Part shown: positions 8,510 to 16,577 of the stretch, in pieces
Numbering within the stretch: the stretch's first letter is position 1
How the letters are laid out: each line of letters begins with the position of its first letter
NCBI RefSeq assembly: GCF_021730435.1
Contig: NZ_JABWGX010000001.1
Span: forward strand, 62,001 to 126,000
DNA: 64,000 nucleotides
From: Xanthobacter agilis
GTDB lineage: Bacteria; Pseudomonadota; Alphaproteobacteria; Rhizobiales; Xanthobacteraceae
Reading direction: 5' to 3'
Notes under the pieces: generated by a model
What the model saw: only the letters and a program-made list of their open reading frames with translations
Told to the model about the DNA's origin: nothing
Databases searched by the model: none
Program-made: the position numbers and the translations under genes

Positions 8510-10474
8510 TTAAATTCCCAGTCCCTTGGGCCGCCCGAACTCCCAGGAGACGCTATTGCCACGAACAACCCCACCGACCGTCTGACCAAGGCGCTTTTCC
8601 AGCACCGGACGCCACGGCACGAGGCTGAATCCCACGCCGTCGTCCAGCATGGCAAAGCGACCACTGGCGAGCATGATGGAGCGGCGATAGATGCCGGCTA
8701 CGTGTTCTCCGTCGCGCACGGCGCGATGATGCAGGCCGGTCTCCTCGACGATCTTCCTGGCAGCGGTTTCGACTTCCCGATCACGAAGCGTGGCGAGCAG
8801 ATTCCGGGCGAGCAGCACACGCTGCCCACGCCGCTCGGCCAGGCCCTGATTGACGAGGAAGTTCTCCCGCTCGCGCATGGCGTCTCGAACGCTGGCGCCG
8901 AAGCCGGTCTGCGCGAGTAAGGAGGTGTCGCCTAAGCGCTGCCTGTCGAGCCAAGTCGCACCAATCGCGCGCGTCTGTCGATCAAGCGGCAGATGTGATC
9001 GAAGCTCGACGTCAAAACCACCAAGGCCGCGGGCATCATGAGCTTTACCGCGCTCGGCGAGGTCGGCCGGCACGCGCCAGACGCCTTCGTCCATACGGTC
9101 GACGATCCCGACCCGGCGAAGGGCTTCGAGTCGACGGACGTGTGCGGCGACGAAGTTCTCCGGATCGTATCCTGGCTTGGCTTCGGCGCGCTCCACCGCA
9201 AGATGGTGTTCGGCGCGGTAGATGCCGTCAATAGCGAGGCTGGCGATGGTCCTGTCCGCCCCGCGTTCCACTACCGCGCGCGTCTCGACGATGCCGCCGA
9301 TCGGAAGGGCCTCGAGATCGGCGCTCACCGAAAGCGGAACATAGTGTGCCCGGCCATCGATCCCGTCGACAACGAGATAGGCGCGATCATAGAGTTCGTC
9401 AGCCAGTCCCTTGTCGACGATGCGACCGATGACGGGCGTTTGTGATGACATCGCGTCGAGCACGACCAGCTCACGCTTCTCGCCGGACATGACGCGCTGC
9501 ATGGTACGGATGATGTCGCCGCGCTCGCCCATGCCACGCAACGCGGTTTCGGCGTCGTCGTGAAGCGCCCAGACGCAACTGCCAGTGCGGTCGGCAAGGC
9601 CCATCTCAGTGAGCCGCTGGAGCCGACCGATCATCACCGTGCGTCGGAAGCGAGCGTGGGCGTCGGCGGGTTCGCTAAGCAGGTCGATGATACCCGCCTC
9701 CGCCTCATGCTGGATCATTCGGTCGACGCCGGTCCAGCGCTCCTGCTCGACCTCGCGCGACATGGAGTTGCGGATTTCCATCTCAGTGCGGGGACCGAGC
9801 CATTCGGTTGCCAGTTCGCGGGCACGGTTGCGCATGCCGTCGGCGATGTAGTCGCGGGCGATAACCAGATCCGATCCGTCGTCCTGGCGACCGCGCAGCA
9901 CGATATGAGTGTGAGGATTGTCCGTGTTCCAATGATCGACCGCCACCCAATCGAGCTTGGTTCCTAGATCGGCTTCCATGCTGCCCATGAGATCGCGGGT
10001 GAAGGCTTTGAGATCGCCAAGATCGACCGCATCTTCCGGTGAGACAATGAAGCGGAACTGATGTCGGTCCTCGCGGCCGCGCTGTTCGAAAGCGGTGGTA
10101 TCGGCCTTGTCCATGCCGGGGTCATAGGCGTGGGCCTTGCCGCCATCCTTGGTCACGCCGTCGCGCTCGATATAGCGCAGATGGGTGATGGTCGAGCGCG
10201 CACCGGCCTTCTCCAGCCTGACCACGCGGGCCTTGATGACCACGCGGCGAGAACTGCCGCGCAGGGACTGACCAGCGAACTTCGCGGCGACGTGGCCGCG
10301 GCCGAGACGGGCGCCGGAACGCATCTGCCCGGAACTGAACGATCGGCCGCTTGTCGAACCGGAATGGGAAACGGCCTTAAGAACGCGTGCGGTGAACTTC
10401 GGCGTCCTTCCTCGGCCACGCGATTTTGGTGGCGAGACCCTTGGCCGGAAGCGGTTGTCGTCACGATCTGGCAT
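8510..10474 (-). CDS. Relaxase/mobilization nuclease, VirD2-like with DUF3363
   Basis: This is the DNA-nicking relaxase that starts conjugative transfer. After a basic N-terminus, residues about 95 to 195 hold the relaxase core: HLRYIERDG with a candidate catalytic Tyr101, and the HUH-type metal site DHWNTDNPHTHIVLRG at 180-195. The remainder is DUF3363 (from about EAGIIDLLSEPADAHARFRR to the end), including LDRQRLGDTSLLAQTGFGAS. The start at the MPDRDD ATG was preferred because the 30 upstream codons look non-coding. The candidate oriT lies directly upstream of this gene. The 654-residue length is normal for the family. Confidence 0.93.
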   Translation of the reverse strand: MPDRDDNRFRPRVSPPKSRGRGRTPKFTARVLKAVSHSGSTSGRSFSSGQMRSGARLGRGHVAAKFAGQSLRGSSRRVVIKARVVRLEKAGARSTITHLRYIERDGVTKDGGKAHAYDPGMDKADTTAFEQRGREDRHQFRFIVSPEDAVDLGDLKAFTRDLMGSMEADLGTKLDWVAVDHWNTDNPHTHIVLRGRQDDGSDLVIARDYIADGMRNRARELATEWLGPRTEMEIRNSMSREVEQERWTGVDRMIQHEAEAGIIDLLSEPADAHARFRRTVMIGRLQRLTEMGLADRTGSCVWALHDDAETALRGMGERGDIIRTMQRVMSGEKRELVVLDAMSSQTPVIGRIVDKGLADELYDRAYLVVDGIDGRAHYVPLSVSADLEALPIGGIVETRAVVERGADRTIASLAIDGIYRAEHHLAVERAEAKPGYDPENFVAAHVRRLEALRRVGIVDRMDEGVWRVPADLAERGKAHDARGLGGFDVELRSHLPLDRQTRAIGATWLDRQRLGDTSLLAQTGFGASVRDAMRERENFLVNQGLAERRGQRVLLARNLLATLRDREVETAARKIVEETGLHHRAVRDGEHVAGIYRRSIMLASGRFAMLDDGVGFSLVPWRPVLEKRLGQTVGGVVRGNSVSWEFGRPKGLGI

Positions 10475-10554
10475 GACGGCGGTCCTGCCAATCCTGTACA
10501 AGCCCATGCGATGAAGCACGCGAAAGCTCACGCATAAACAATGGCTTGATGATT

Positions 10555-10660
10555 CTATAGGCACGCGGGCTCATCCGCCGCGTGCCGCCCCAACCGACGT
10601 GCAGACAAGAACTTCGGGACAGGCGTGTGCCGTCCCCTTTTATCTTGCCCTGCGCCCCTA
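10555..10660. other. Candidate oriT with inverted repeats and nic-like site
   Basis: The gap between the relaxase and transglycosylase genes contains two hairpins on the + strand. The first has GGCACGCGG and CCGCGTGCC arms near 10560-10588. The second, near 10618-10637, pairs GGGAC-GGC with GCC-GTCCC around a GTGT loop. The second is followed closely by TATCTTGCCC (10641-10650), which matches the IncP/MOBP nick region TATCCTG|CCC in all but one base. Position next to the relaxase, inverted repeats and nic-like core together resemble an origin of transfer. The hairpins could instead be transcription terminators. Confidence 0.45.
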
Positions 10661-10695
10661 GCGCTCCGCATCCGTGCTTCATCGTGGCTATGCCA

Positions 10696-11400
10696 TCACT
10701 TCTGCTGCACGTCGGGGCTGTCGCTGTCGTCTGGTTCGACGTGTTCGACGCGTGGCTTGACGGTCACAAAGAGCGTGCCGGCAGATGGTTGAGATGGGAG
10801 CGAGCCGATGGTGGATTTCGTCCGCGCGTCGACCGCGAACAGTGGTGCTCCCGGACCGCGGTTTATGTGCGTCTCCGAACCCGCGAAGAGGCTCGGAGCC
10901 GGGCTGCCGATGATCGACGCGAGCTTGTCGAGATAAGCACGCGTCTCATCAGGAAGCGGCACACCCAGGAGTTTGTGTTCCTCATAGCGCGCCGGCCCCG
11001 CATTGTAAGCTGCGAGGAACCCCGGCGCCCCGTAGCGATCGTACATCTCGCGCAGATAGGCAGCACCGGCGGTGATATTGTCATACGGATCGAAGGGATC
11101 GTCGCCGAGCCCGTATCGGCTTCGCATCGCCTCCCAGGTGGCAGGCATGATCTGCATCAGGCCGATCGCACCTTTCGCTGACACCACGCGCGTTTCGCCG
11201 TCACTTTCGACACCCATGACGGAGCGTATCCACTGCTCCGGAATGTCGAAACGTTGTGCCGCTTCGGTGATCTGCGCAGCCCACGGATCGGCCGATAGTT
11301 GATGGTTCGCGGGCGCTTTCTCAGGCGGCGGTGTGGACGCAGGTTCCGCTCGGGCCTCGGCGCCGGAAATCATCAGCAGCGTACAGATCATCGCCTGCAT
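10696..11400 (-). CDS. Lytic transglycosylase (SLT family), conjugation-associated
   Basis: This VirB1-like muramidase opens the peptidoglycan for the transfer apparatus. The SLT domain runs from about AAQRFDIPEQWIRSVMGVES through AKGAIGLMQIMPATWEAM to YLREMYDRYG and LAAYNAGPARY; the catalytic Glu is in GVESDGE. The start at 11400 was chosen because it places a short signal peptide (MQAMICTLLMISGAEARAEP) at the N-terminus. The frame is open another 85 codons upstream, to an ATG overlapping the DUF736 stop, so a longer product cannot be excluded. The C-terminal 80 residues are Pro/Ser-rich. Confidence 0.88.
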   Translation of the reverse strand: MQAMICTLLMISGAEARAEPASTPPPEKAPANHQLSADPWAAQITEAAQRFDIPEQWIRSVMGVESDGETRVVSAKGAIGLMQIMPATWEAMRSRYGLGDDPFDPYDNITAGAAYLREMYDRYGAPGFLAAYNAGPARYEEHKLLGVPLPDETRAYLDKLASIIGSPAPSLFAGSETHINRGPGAPLFAVDARTKSTIGSLPSQPSAGTLFVTVKPRVEHVEPDDSDSPDVQQK

Positions 11401-11641
11401 GGCGCGCCGTTGAGGCGAGCGCGACGATGTTTTGCACCATGCTCCTTGTCCGAGCGCGGACAGCCTGCCACCGTCCTCGCTCCCGTCAAGGGCGAGGCGT
11501 TGCCGGCCGCAAAGCGACCGCCCCTGACCTTCGCTGCGCGCGGTGGCTGTCTGGCCAGCGATCGGGTCGGAGGGATGATCCCGTTTCCCATCGATCAGAG
11601 GGATAAGGGTCAATCCCGGTTCGCGCGACCCGCACATGACA

Positions 11642-11971
11642 TCAGGTCCGCTCATCGCGCTTCGATGGGCGTGTCCAGAGCAGGTTCCAAGTCGCGTTGT
11701 CGATTTCCGACTGGAACAGGTGAGCGCGGATCGGCTGGGTGAAGGACGGATCGTCTATGGCGAGCGAAAGGTAATCTCCAGCTCTCTCGCCGGTGCGCTT
11801 CCAACCAGCCCCGGTTTCGATATCGTCGGTGGTGAAGACGCGATAGTGCGGCGCATTCTCGGCGTCCGTATTTTCAGCCGACCTGATGGCCAGCTCGGCG
11901 TCAAGCGTCAGCGTCCGGATACGGCCGGTGAAGCCGTCCTTCGTCTTCTTGAAAGTCCCAATCTGCGGCAT
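11642..11971 (-). CDS. DUF736 family protein (first copy)
   Basis: The 109-residue protein begins MPQIGTFKKTKDGFTGRIRT and ends with a LLWTRPS stretch, the pattern of DUF736. These small beta-rich proteins are almost confined to alphaproteobacterial ICEs and plasmids, and their function is unknown. The gene lies between the transglycosylase and traF genes in the transfer operon. A second intact DUF736 gene (18858-19169) and a decayed third copy occur in the same element. Confidence 0.9.
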   Translation of the reverse strand: MPQIGTFKKTKDGFTGRIRTLTLDAELAIRSAENTDAENAPHYRVFTTDDIETGAGWKRTGERAGDYLSLAIDDPSFTQPIRAHLFQSEIDNATWNLLWTRPSKRDERT

Positions 11972-12004
11972 GGCACACTCCTTCTGGGGTCGGACACGAG
12001 CCGC

Positions 12005-12556
12005 CTATGGCTCGTCGGGAACCGACTCTGAAGCCGGATCAATGTCGTCGTCGTTGGTCCAGATCGGAACCGCGCGACCGACGATGGAAGAGAGGGGAAG
12101 CGGGCCAAAATACCGACTGTCGAATGAGTCCGGCGCATCCCAGTTCATGAGGAAAGCGGCGCCGCTCGGGACGATGCGGCAGCCCTGCCAGACAGGCAGT
12201 GGTCGGCCACGACTGTCACGCTCACGAGCCGCCCCATAGCGCCAGCCGTAAGCGATAATGTCGAAACCCTCACGGCAGACGGTCTGGCCTGCGAGCGCGA
12301 GCACGCGCTTCAAGAGCGGCACGCCGCGCGGAAGATAGCCGCGGGCATCGAGAAAACCGGCGAGCGGTTCCGGCGGCATGACAATGGCGAGGTCCGTGAC
12401 CGCGATCCGGTCTGCCGGTTCGACGCGATAGAGGCCGACCGGCACACTTGCCGACGCGTTCCAGATGAAGCGCGGCGCGTGCCCCGACCAGACGGGTGCT
12501 GCGATCAGCAGCACACCGCTGGCCGTCATCATCAGGAAGAGGCTACGTCCCATCAT
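12005..12556 (-). CDS. traF: Conjugative transfer signal peptidase TraF (S26)
   Basis: TraF is the S26-type peptidase that processes the TrbC pilin. The protein has one N-terminal membrane segment (MMGRSLFLMMTASGVLLIAA), the catalytic-serine box NASASVPVGLY near residue 40 and the lysine box PLLKRVLALAGQ near residue 85, then an SFDSRYFGPL stretch typical of S26. The start was set at the first ATG overlapping the DUF2840 stop by 4 bp. It is co-transcribed with the DUF2840, ribbon-helix-helix and parA genes upstream. Confidence 0.92.
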   Translation of the reverse strand: MMGRSLFLMMTASGVLLIAAPVWSGHAPRFIWNASASVPVGLYRVEPADRIAVTDLAIVMPPEPLAGFLDARGYLPRGVPLLKRVLALAGQTVCREGFDIIAYGWRYGAARERDSRGRPLPVWQGCRIVPSGAAFLMNWDAPDSFDSRYFGPLPLSSIVGRAVPIWTNDDDIDPASESVPDEP

Positions 12557-13023
12557 GACAGCAGCTCCCGGCGACGGAGCCAAGCGTCATGCTGTTCTAA
12601 CGAATAGGTGCGCGGTGTCTCATGCACCCAGAGCCTGTTGTGGACCTGCTGCCAATATTCCGGCGCGGCGTCAGAGGGAGCCACGCCGAGGGCTTCGACG
12701 GTGTCGACCGCCTTCAAGGCACGCTCGACCTGACCCCATCCGGCGACGAAGAGCAGTATTTTCGCGCCGGGACGCACATAAGGCCACATGCAGCACGTTT
12801 CACCCGGCGCAACCGCGCGCATGATGGCGAGATGGGAGAGGGTCGTGCCATAAGCGTTCGCCTCCCAGCGCAATAGCGCGAATGTGCTGCCCGGAGTGAA
12901 CATCGCGAGGCGTCTGCGACGATCGATCTGGCGCTCGCACACCGGCTTGCCGAAGCGCAGCCGGACATTGATGCGGTCGCGGTCGAAGACGGCCAGGACG
13001 CTCGTGTAGCGGCGCGTGGTCAT
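12553..13023 (-). CDS. DUF2840 domain protein
   Basis: The 156-residue product (MTTRRYTSVLAVFDRDRINV to the C-terminal HETPRTYSLEQHDAWLRRRE) matches DUF2840, a family found next to traF and parA in alphaproteobacterial conjugative elements. No catalytic motif is obvious. The ATG overlaps the preceding ribbon-helix-helix gene's stop, and its own stop overlaps the traF start, so the whole set is translationally coupled. The open frame extends upstream but runs antisense-like through the neighbour, so the shorter start is preferred. Confidence 0.88.
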   Translation of the reverse strand: MTTRRYTSVLAVFDRDRINVRLRFGKPVCERQIDRRRRLAMFTPGSTFALLRWEANAYGTTLSHLAIMRAVAPGETCCMWPYVRPGAKILLFVAGWGQVERALKAVDTVEALGVAPSDAAPEYWQQVHNRLWVHETPRTYSLEQHDAWLRRRELLS

Positions 13024-13295
13024 GCGTCTGCTCCGCCTTCGGGAAAGCGCGTTTCGAGCAGCGCGCGGATCATCTCGGCGACGGTGACGCCTTGCCTGAA
13101 GGCGGCGACCTTGACGCGGCCGCGCAGCTCCGGCGTCACGTCGATGGTAAGGCGCGCGGTGAAGATCTCGGCTTTCGCTGCCGAAGCCGGCGGCGTTGCC
13201 TGAACGGCCATCTCGACGCCGTTGCCCTGCTGTACCCAGGCATCGACTGTGGGTGCGGCTGGCTTCGCGCCGAAGGTGACGCGCTTGCCGCTCAT
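13020..13295 (-). CDS. Ribbon-helix-helix protein, ParA partner
   Basis: The 91-residue protein has an unstructured N-terminal 45 residues and a C-terminal ribbon-helix-helix (IFTARLTIDVTPELRGRVKV, then AAFRQGVTVAEMIRALLETR). It starts inside the stop of parA (ATGA). A small ribbon-helix-helix gene directly after parA is the layout of ParG-type centromere-binding partners, and that is the likely role here. It could also regulate this operon. Confidence 0.82.
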   Translation of the reverse strand: MSGKRVTFGAKPAAPTVDAWVQQGNGVEMAVQATPPASAAKAEIFTARLTIDVTPELRGRVKVAAFRQGVTVAEMIRALLETRFPEGGADA

Positions 13296-13927
13296 GAGTC
13301 GCCTCCCATGATCTCGGCAGCGAGCGCGGTGATCTCCTGCGCGGCCGCGCCGGCGGGCTCCAGTTCGCGGGCCAGGCGGCCAGTGGCGACGCTCTCGGCG
13401 AAGACGACGCGCTGGCCAATATCGGCGGTGAGCGCGGGCGAGCCCTCGGGCAAGGCCGAGCGCACGTCGCGGCCGATGATGGTGCGAACGACGCGGCGGT
13501 TGACGACGAAGGCGGCGCGGAGCTGCGGCTTGAATAATCGCGCCTCGCCGATCAGCGCTACGATCTCGGCACTGGCCCAGACGTCATAGGGCGACGGCTG
13601 GACCGGGATCAGCACCAGGTCGGCGGCGAGGATCGAGGAACGCGCCAGCGCGGTCACACGCGGCGGCCCGTCGATGACGACGTGATCAGCGCCGCGGGCG
13701 ATGTCAGGAACTTCCGCATGTAGCGTCTCGCGAGGCAGCCCGAGAACGCCGAACAGGCGCGGCAGGCCGCTTTCCGCGCGCCGCTGCGACCAGTCAAGCG
13801 CCGAGCCTTGCGGATCGGCATCGACAACGGCGACACGCGCCCCAGCGGCCGCCAGCTCACCGGCGAGATGGGTGGCGAGCGTGGTCTTGCCGACGCCGCC
13901 CTTCTGGTTGAGGAGCGCCACGATCAT
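13292..13927 (-). CDS. parA: ParA-family partitioning ATPase
   Basis: ParA moves DNA over the nucleoid to secure inheritance of the element in its circular form. The protein opens directly with the deviant Walker A (MIVALLNQKGGVGKTTLATH), and it has switch motifs DADPQGSALDW and DHVVIDGPPRV. The 211-residue length is that of small type Ib ParA proteins, which lack an N-terminal DNA-binding domain and pair with a small partner such as the gene just downstream. The candidate iteron origin lies just upstream. Confidence 0.93.
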   Translation of the reverse strand: MIVALLNQKGGVGKTTLATHLAGELAAAGARVAVVDADPQGSALDWSQRRAESGLPRLFGVLGLPRETLHAEVPDIARGADHVVIDGPPRVTALARSSILAADLVLIPVQPSPYDVWASAEIVALIGEARLFKPQLRAAFVVNRRVVRTIIGRDVRSALPEGSPALTADIGQRVVFAESVATGRLARELEPAGAAAQEITALAAEIMGGDS

Positions 13928-14039
13928 GACGCGCCCTCCAGGCTGGCATGGGCGCCATGTCCGGGTATCAGTCGCCCTTGGGGGCGTGCTAGCGCTATAG
14001 GCTGCGCGACGATCGTACGGGATTGCTCATAGGCGTACT

Positions 14040-14280
14040 TATTCGTATAATTTAAGACGTAATCATCTTTTGTCAGTTTAAATTTGTCGTACTTATCAAC
14101 AACGTCGCCAGATAAATAAAGAAAGTTAGATTCCATATTAGAGAGGTTAAGGGATTGATTTTGCCAATCGTCACAGTTGCTTAACGCGCATTTGCGCCTT
14201 TGATAGCACGAGTGTCGTGCCTCCGATAGCACGAGTCCGAATGCCTTCGATAGCACGAGACTATTCACAGCCTTTCCACA
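14040..14280. other. Candidate oriV: AT-rich segment, iterons, DnaA-like boxes
   Basis: Between parA and repA the base composition changes sharply to an AT-rich stretch (about 14035-14160). It is followed by three direct repeats of GATAGCACGAG and by DnaA-box-like sequences: TTATCAACA at 14093-14101 and CTATTCACA at 14261-14269, each one base off the consensus, and CTTTCCACA at 14272-14280. Iterons, an AT-rich unwinding region and DnaA sites beside an initiator gene are the parts of an iteron-type plasmid origin. This is a structural inference; replication has not been shown. Confidence 0.5.
14201..14260. repeat. Three iteron-like direct repeats
   Basis: GATAGCACGAG occurs at 14202, 14225 and 14249, spaced 23 and 24 bp apart, each preceded by C or T. 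The spacing is about two helical turns, as expected for initiator binding. The repeats sit just past the 3' end of repA. Confidence 0.7.
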
Positions 14281-15128
14281 GCCTCCCTTGAACGAGCGGA
14301 CAGAAGCGGTGTGGCCCGCGCGAAGACGAGCAGTTCACGGCCGTTGTCGAGCCGGTCGATGCGCAGCCGATAGCCAGGCAAGGGCTGGCGGCGCACGATG
14401 TCGCGCAAATCGCAGGCGAAGTTCGAGAAGCGTGAGAGGCTGCCGGACTTGGCGTGGAGATGATGAAAATCGAAGCTCCAACCGCCGGGCTGGTGTCCGC
14501 CATGCTTGCGCACCAGGCGGTAGAGCCAGCGTTCGATGCCGCCGAGCAGATCGAAGTAATTCCGGTCGATGGTCAGGATCAGGGCGTTGTTGAGAATGCC
14601 TTCGTAGAACCAGTCCGGCACGATCAGCTCGATGCCGAGCGGTCGGCCTTTGGCGTCGAGCCTCTCCTTCCATTCGTTGATCCAGGAAAAGCGATGTCGG
14701 CGCCGCTCGGAGGGCTGGCGGATCGACGTGGCGACGGTAGTGGCTTGCAAACGGTCGAGCGCGGCCTTGAGGCGCTGATAGTCGCGGACGGACGTGCCGC
14801 GGCCGATGAAGGTCAGGATTTCATAGGGGGTCGTCGCCATCAGCCGCGAGGTGCGCAGGCCGAGGTCGCGGGCGTCGATGATCTGCGAGGCGGCCCAGAT
14901 CAGGATGTCGGCGTCCCAGATGGTGGCCAAGCCGAACTCGGCCGGGGCCTCGACGTGGATGCGGACGTCGCCGGCCTCAAATTTGATCGGCTGGACGCGC
15001 TTCGACTTGGCGAGGGAGAAGAAGGGATAGGCCATGAGATCCTGCGAGTCGCGGGTCGCCATGTCGCCGGGGCGCGATCGGAACAGTTCGAGCTGGTCAC
15101 GCTCGGATATGCGTCTGCGCGCCGGCAT
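14265..15128 (-). CDS. repA: Replication initiator protein A (RepA)
   Basis: The 287-residue protein matches the replication initiator A family (RPA) of alphaproteobacterial plasmids and ICEs. It begins MPARRRISERDQLELFRSRP, followed by MAYPFFSLAKSKR, DILIWAASQIIDARD and a C-terminal SRFSNFACDLRDIVRRQPLP block that resembles the winged-helix half of Rep proteins. Its stop codon overlaps a DnaA-box-like sequence, and the iterons follow immediately downstream. It probably supports replication of the excised circle. Confidence 0.88.
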   Translation of the reverse strand: MPARRRISERDQLELFRSRPGDMATRDSQDLMAYPFFSLAKSKRVQPIKFEAGDVRIHVEAPAEFGLATIWDADILIWAASQIIDARDLGLRTSRLMATTPYEILTFIGRGTSVRDYQRLKAALDRLQATTVATSIRQPSERRRHRFSWINEWKERLDAKGRPLGIELIVPDWFYEGILNNALILTIDRNYFDLLGGIERWLYRLVRKHGGHQPGGWSFDFHHLHAKSGSLSRFSNFACDLRDIVRRQPLPGYRLRIDRLDNGRELLVFARATPLLSARSREAVERL

Positions 15129-15137
15129 GCGTTGCCG

Positions 15138-15368
15138 TCAGCGGGCTTGGGCGTAGCGGGGATCGGAGGTGGTGCTGCAGGCGCGCGCCTCGATCCAGGT
15201 TTCGAGGTCGTCGATCGCATAGACGACGCGGGAGCCGAGCTTGCGGAACTTTGGTCCGCCGCCAATGACGCGCTTCTTGTTCAGCGTGTGCGGCGAGAGC
15301 TTGAGATAGGCGGCCGCTTCCTCATTGGTGAGGTAGCGGCTGGCCGGTTTGGATTCGGGACGATCCAT
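15138..15368 (-). CDS. AlpA/MerR-like helix-turn-helix regulator
   Basis: This 76-residue protein contains a winged helix-turn-helix (YLTNEEAAAYLKLSPHTLNK, then KRVIGGGPKFRKLGSRVVYA), the pattern shared by AlpA regulators and excisionases. It lies 9 bp upstream of repA on the same strand, so it may control repA or act as a recombination directionality factor. The sequence does not separate the two roles. Confidence 0.88.
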   Translation of the reverse strand: MDRPESKPASRYLTNEEAAAYLKLSPHTLNKKRVIGGGPKFRKLGSRVVYAIDDLETWIEARACSTTSDPRYAQAR

Positions 15369-15483
15369 GAAGCTGCCTCCGTCTCAGGCTGGCCGAGCGA
15401 AGCCCGGTCCAGCGGTTGGGAGGCAGCTTGGGGAAAGCCTGTCCTGCCGCGTATGGAGAATCCTGGCCGGTCGGCTTTCTCCC

Positions 15484-16125
15484 TCACGGGGCGGCGGCGG
15501 GCATGGGATACTCGCCGGCCCGACGCGCGGTCGCGCCCCAGAGGAAACGGCGATAGCCGCCGTTCATGAGCGCGCGGCCACGGTGGACGAGATAGCGGAC
15601 CCTGGCGCGCAGTTCGCTGTCACCATGCCATTTCTCCTTCACGATGCGTGCGCCGAAGATCGCGATGGCGATTTCGCGCTCGCTAGCTCCGGCGAGATGA
15701 CCGTCGAGGGCCTGCAAGGACTGCATGGTGATGATCGGCTCGGCCGAGCCGCGCTGGCCGGCAAGTCCGGCTTGACGGGTGGCGATCACGGCCAGCAGCT
15801 CTTTGGCTTCGCGCAAACGGGCATCGGCCCGGTCGTCCGGTGCGATCGCAAAGGTGAAAGGCATGGTGGCGTCGAGCGCGCCGGCGATATGGACATGCCA
15901 GGAGCGGCCGCGCCGGGTGAGCTTCAGCGCGAGACGGCCGCCGTCATGGCCGATCGCCTTGCGGCCGGGAAAGGTCCAGAGGTCGAAGACCGGTGCGACA
16001 GCCTCCGGGTCTTCGTCCGGCACGATCGGCAGGGCAATGTCTGGATCAGGACGCCAGAACGGCAGCGCATCGCGCGCGTCGTGTTTGGGGTTCTCGAAGA
16101 AATCGTAACCCCCAATTCTGCGCAT
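15484..16125 (-). CDS. DUF2285 domain protein (C-terminal part of a split pair)
   Basis: The 213-residue product carries DUF2285 in its second half (TMQSLQALDGHLAGASEREI, IAIFGARIVKEKWHGDSELR, VRYLVHRGRALMNGGYRRFL), a helical DNA-binding-like region common in alphaproteobacterial mobile elements. The first residues (MRRIGGYDFFENP) overlap the DUF6499 gene in another frame. Elsewhere these two halves form one continuous protein, so this is either a coupled two-gene arrangement or a frameshifted fusion. The ATG at 16125 has no clear ribosome binding site. Confidence 0.75.
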   Translation of the reverse strand: MRRIGGYDFFENPKHDARDALPFWRPDPDIALPIVPDEDPEAVAPVFDLWTFPGRKAIGHDGGRLALKLTRRGRSWHVHIAGALDATMPFTFAIAPDDRADARLREAKELLAVIATRQAGLAGQRGSAEPIITMQSLQALDGHLAGASEREIAIAIFGARIVKEKWHGDSELRARVRYLVHRGRALMNGGYRRFLWGATARRAGEYPMPAAAP

Positions 16126-16282
16126 GTGCGCTCAACGATGGACGTCGCTTCGTGCCAAAGCGGCGCCAGTCGTTCCGATAGCCGGGATTGCGCCGCAGGT
16201 GCTCCCAGGCGACAGCCGGACGGTCGAGAAAGAGGATGTAGAGATAGGCCGCGTTGGCCATCCAGTCTTGCGTGTGGGGCAT
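16046..16282 (-). CDS. DUF6499 transcriptional-regulator-like domain protein
   Basis: The 78-residue protein (MPHTQDWMANAAYLYILFLD, then RPAVAWEHLRRNPGYRNDWR) matches the short DUF6499 domain that normally precedes DUF2285. The resemblance ends at NWGLRF, after a run of five Gs; shifting frame by one base there continues directly into FFENP of the DUF2285 gene. The last 20 residues, in the original frame, are probably not native. A regulatory, DNA-binding role is inferred from the family. Confidence 0.7.
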   Translation of the reverse strand: MPHTQDWMANAAYLYILFLDRPAVAWEHLRRNPGYRNDWRRFGTKRRPSLSAHAQNWGLRFLREPQTRRARCAAVLAS

Positions 16283-16577
16283 GTTTCCTCCGTGTGTTTC
16301 GGAAAGCTTCTGTTCTCAAGAGCACGCACCGTGTCCCCCAAAATGAGGCGGCTAAAGTTAAGGTGTCGTGCATCGTCGGGAGAGGACGATTGCAGACGGC
16401 AATTGTTCGGATAGTTGAGGCCGTTCCAATTATGACTTGCGAGCCGGGCGGAGCCCGGCGAGCCGCGGCCGTGCTGTCGAGGCGCGGCCGCGCCGCCGAC
16501 CCGGATTTACGGATCGGCGGAAAATTCCGGATACGGAAAGCCGCACGGTCGATGGACCGACCGCGCGGCATCTGTGG

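Noticed and set aside
12553-13419. 288-codon version of the DUF2840 gene
   Set aside because: The upstream part is antisense-like sequence across the ribbon-helix-helix gene and parA; the ATGA overlap supports the shorter start.
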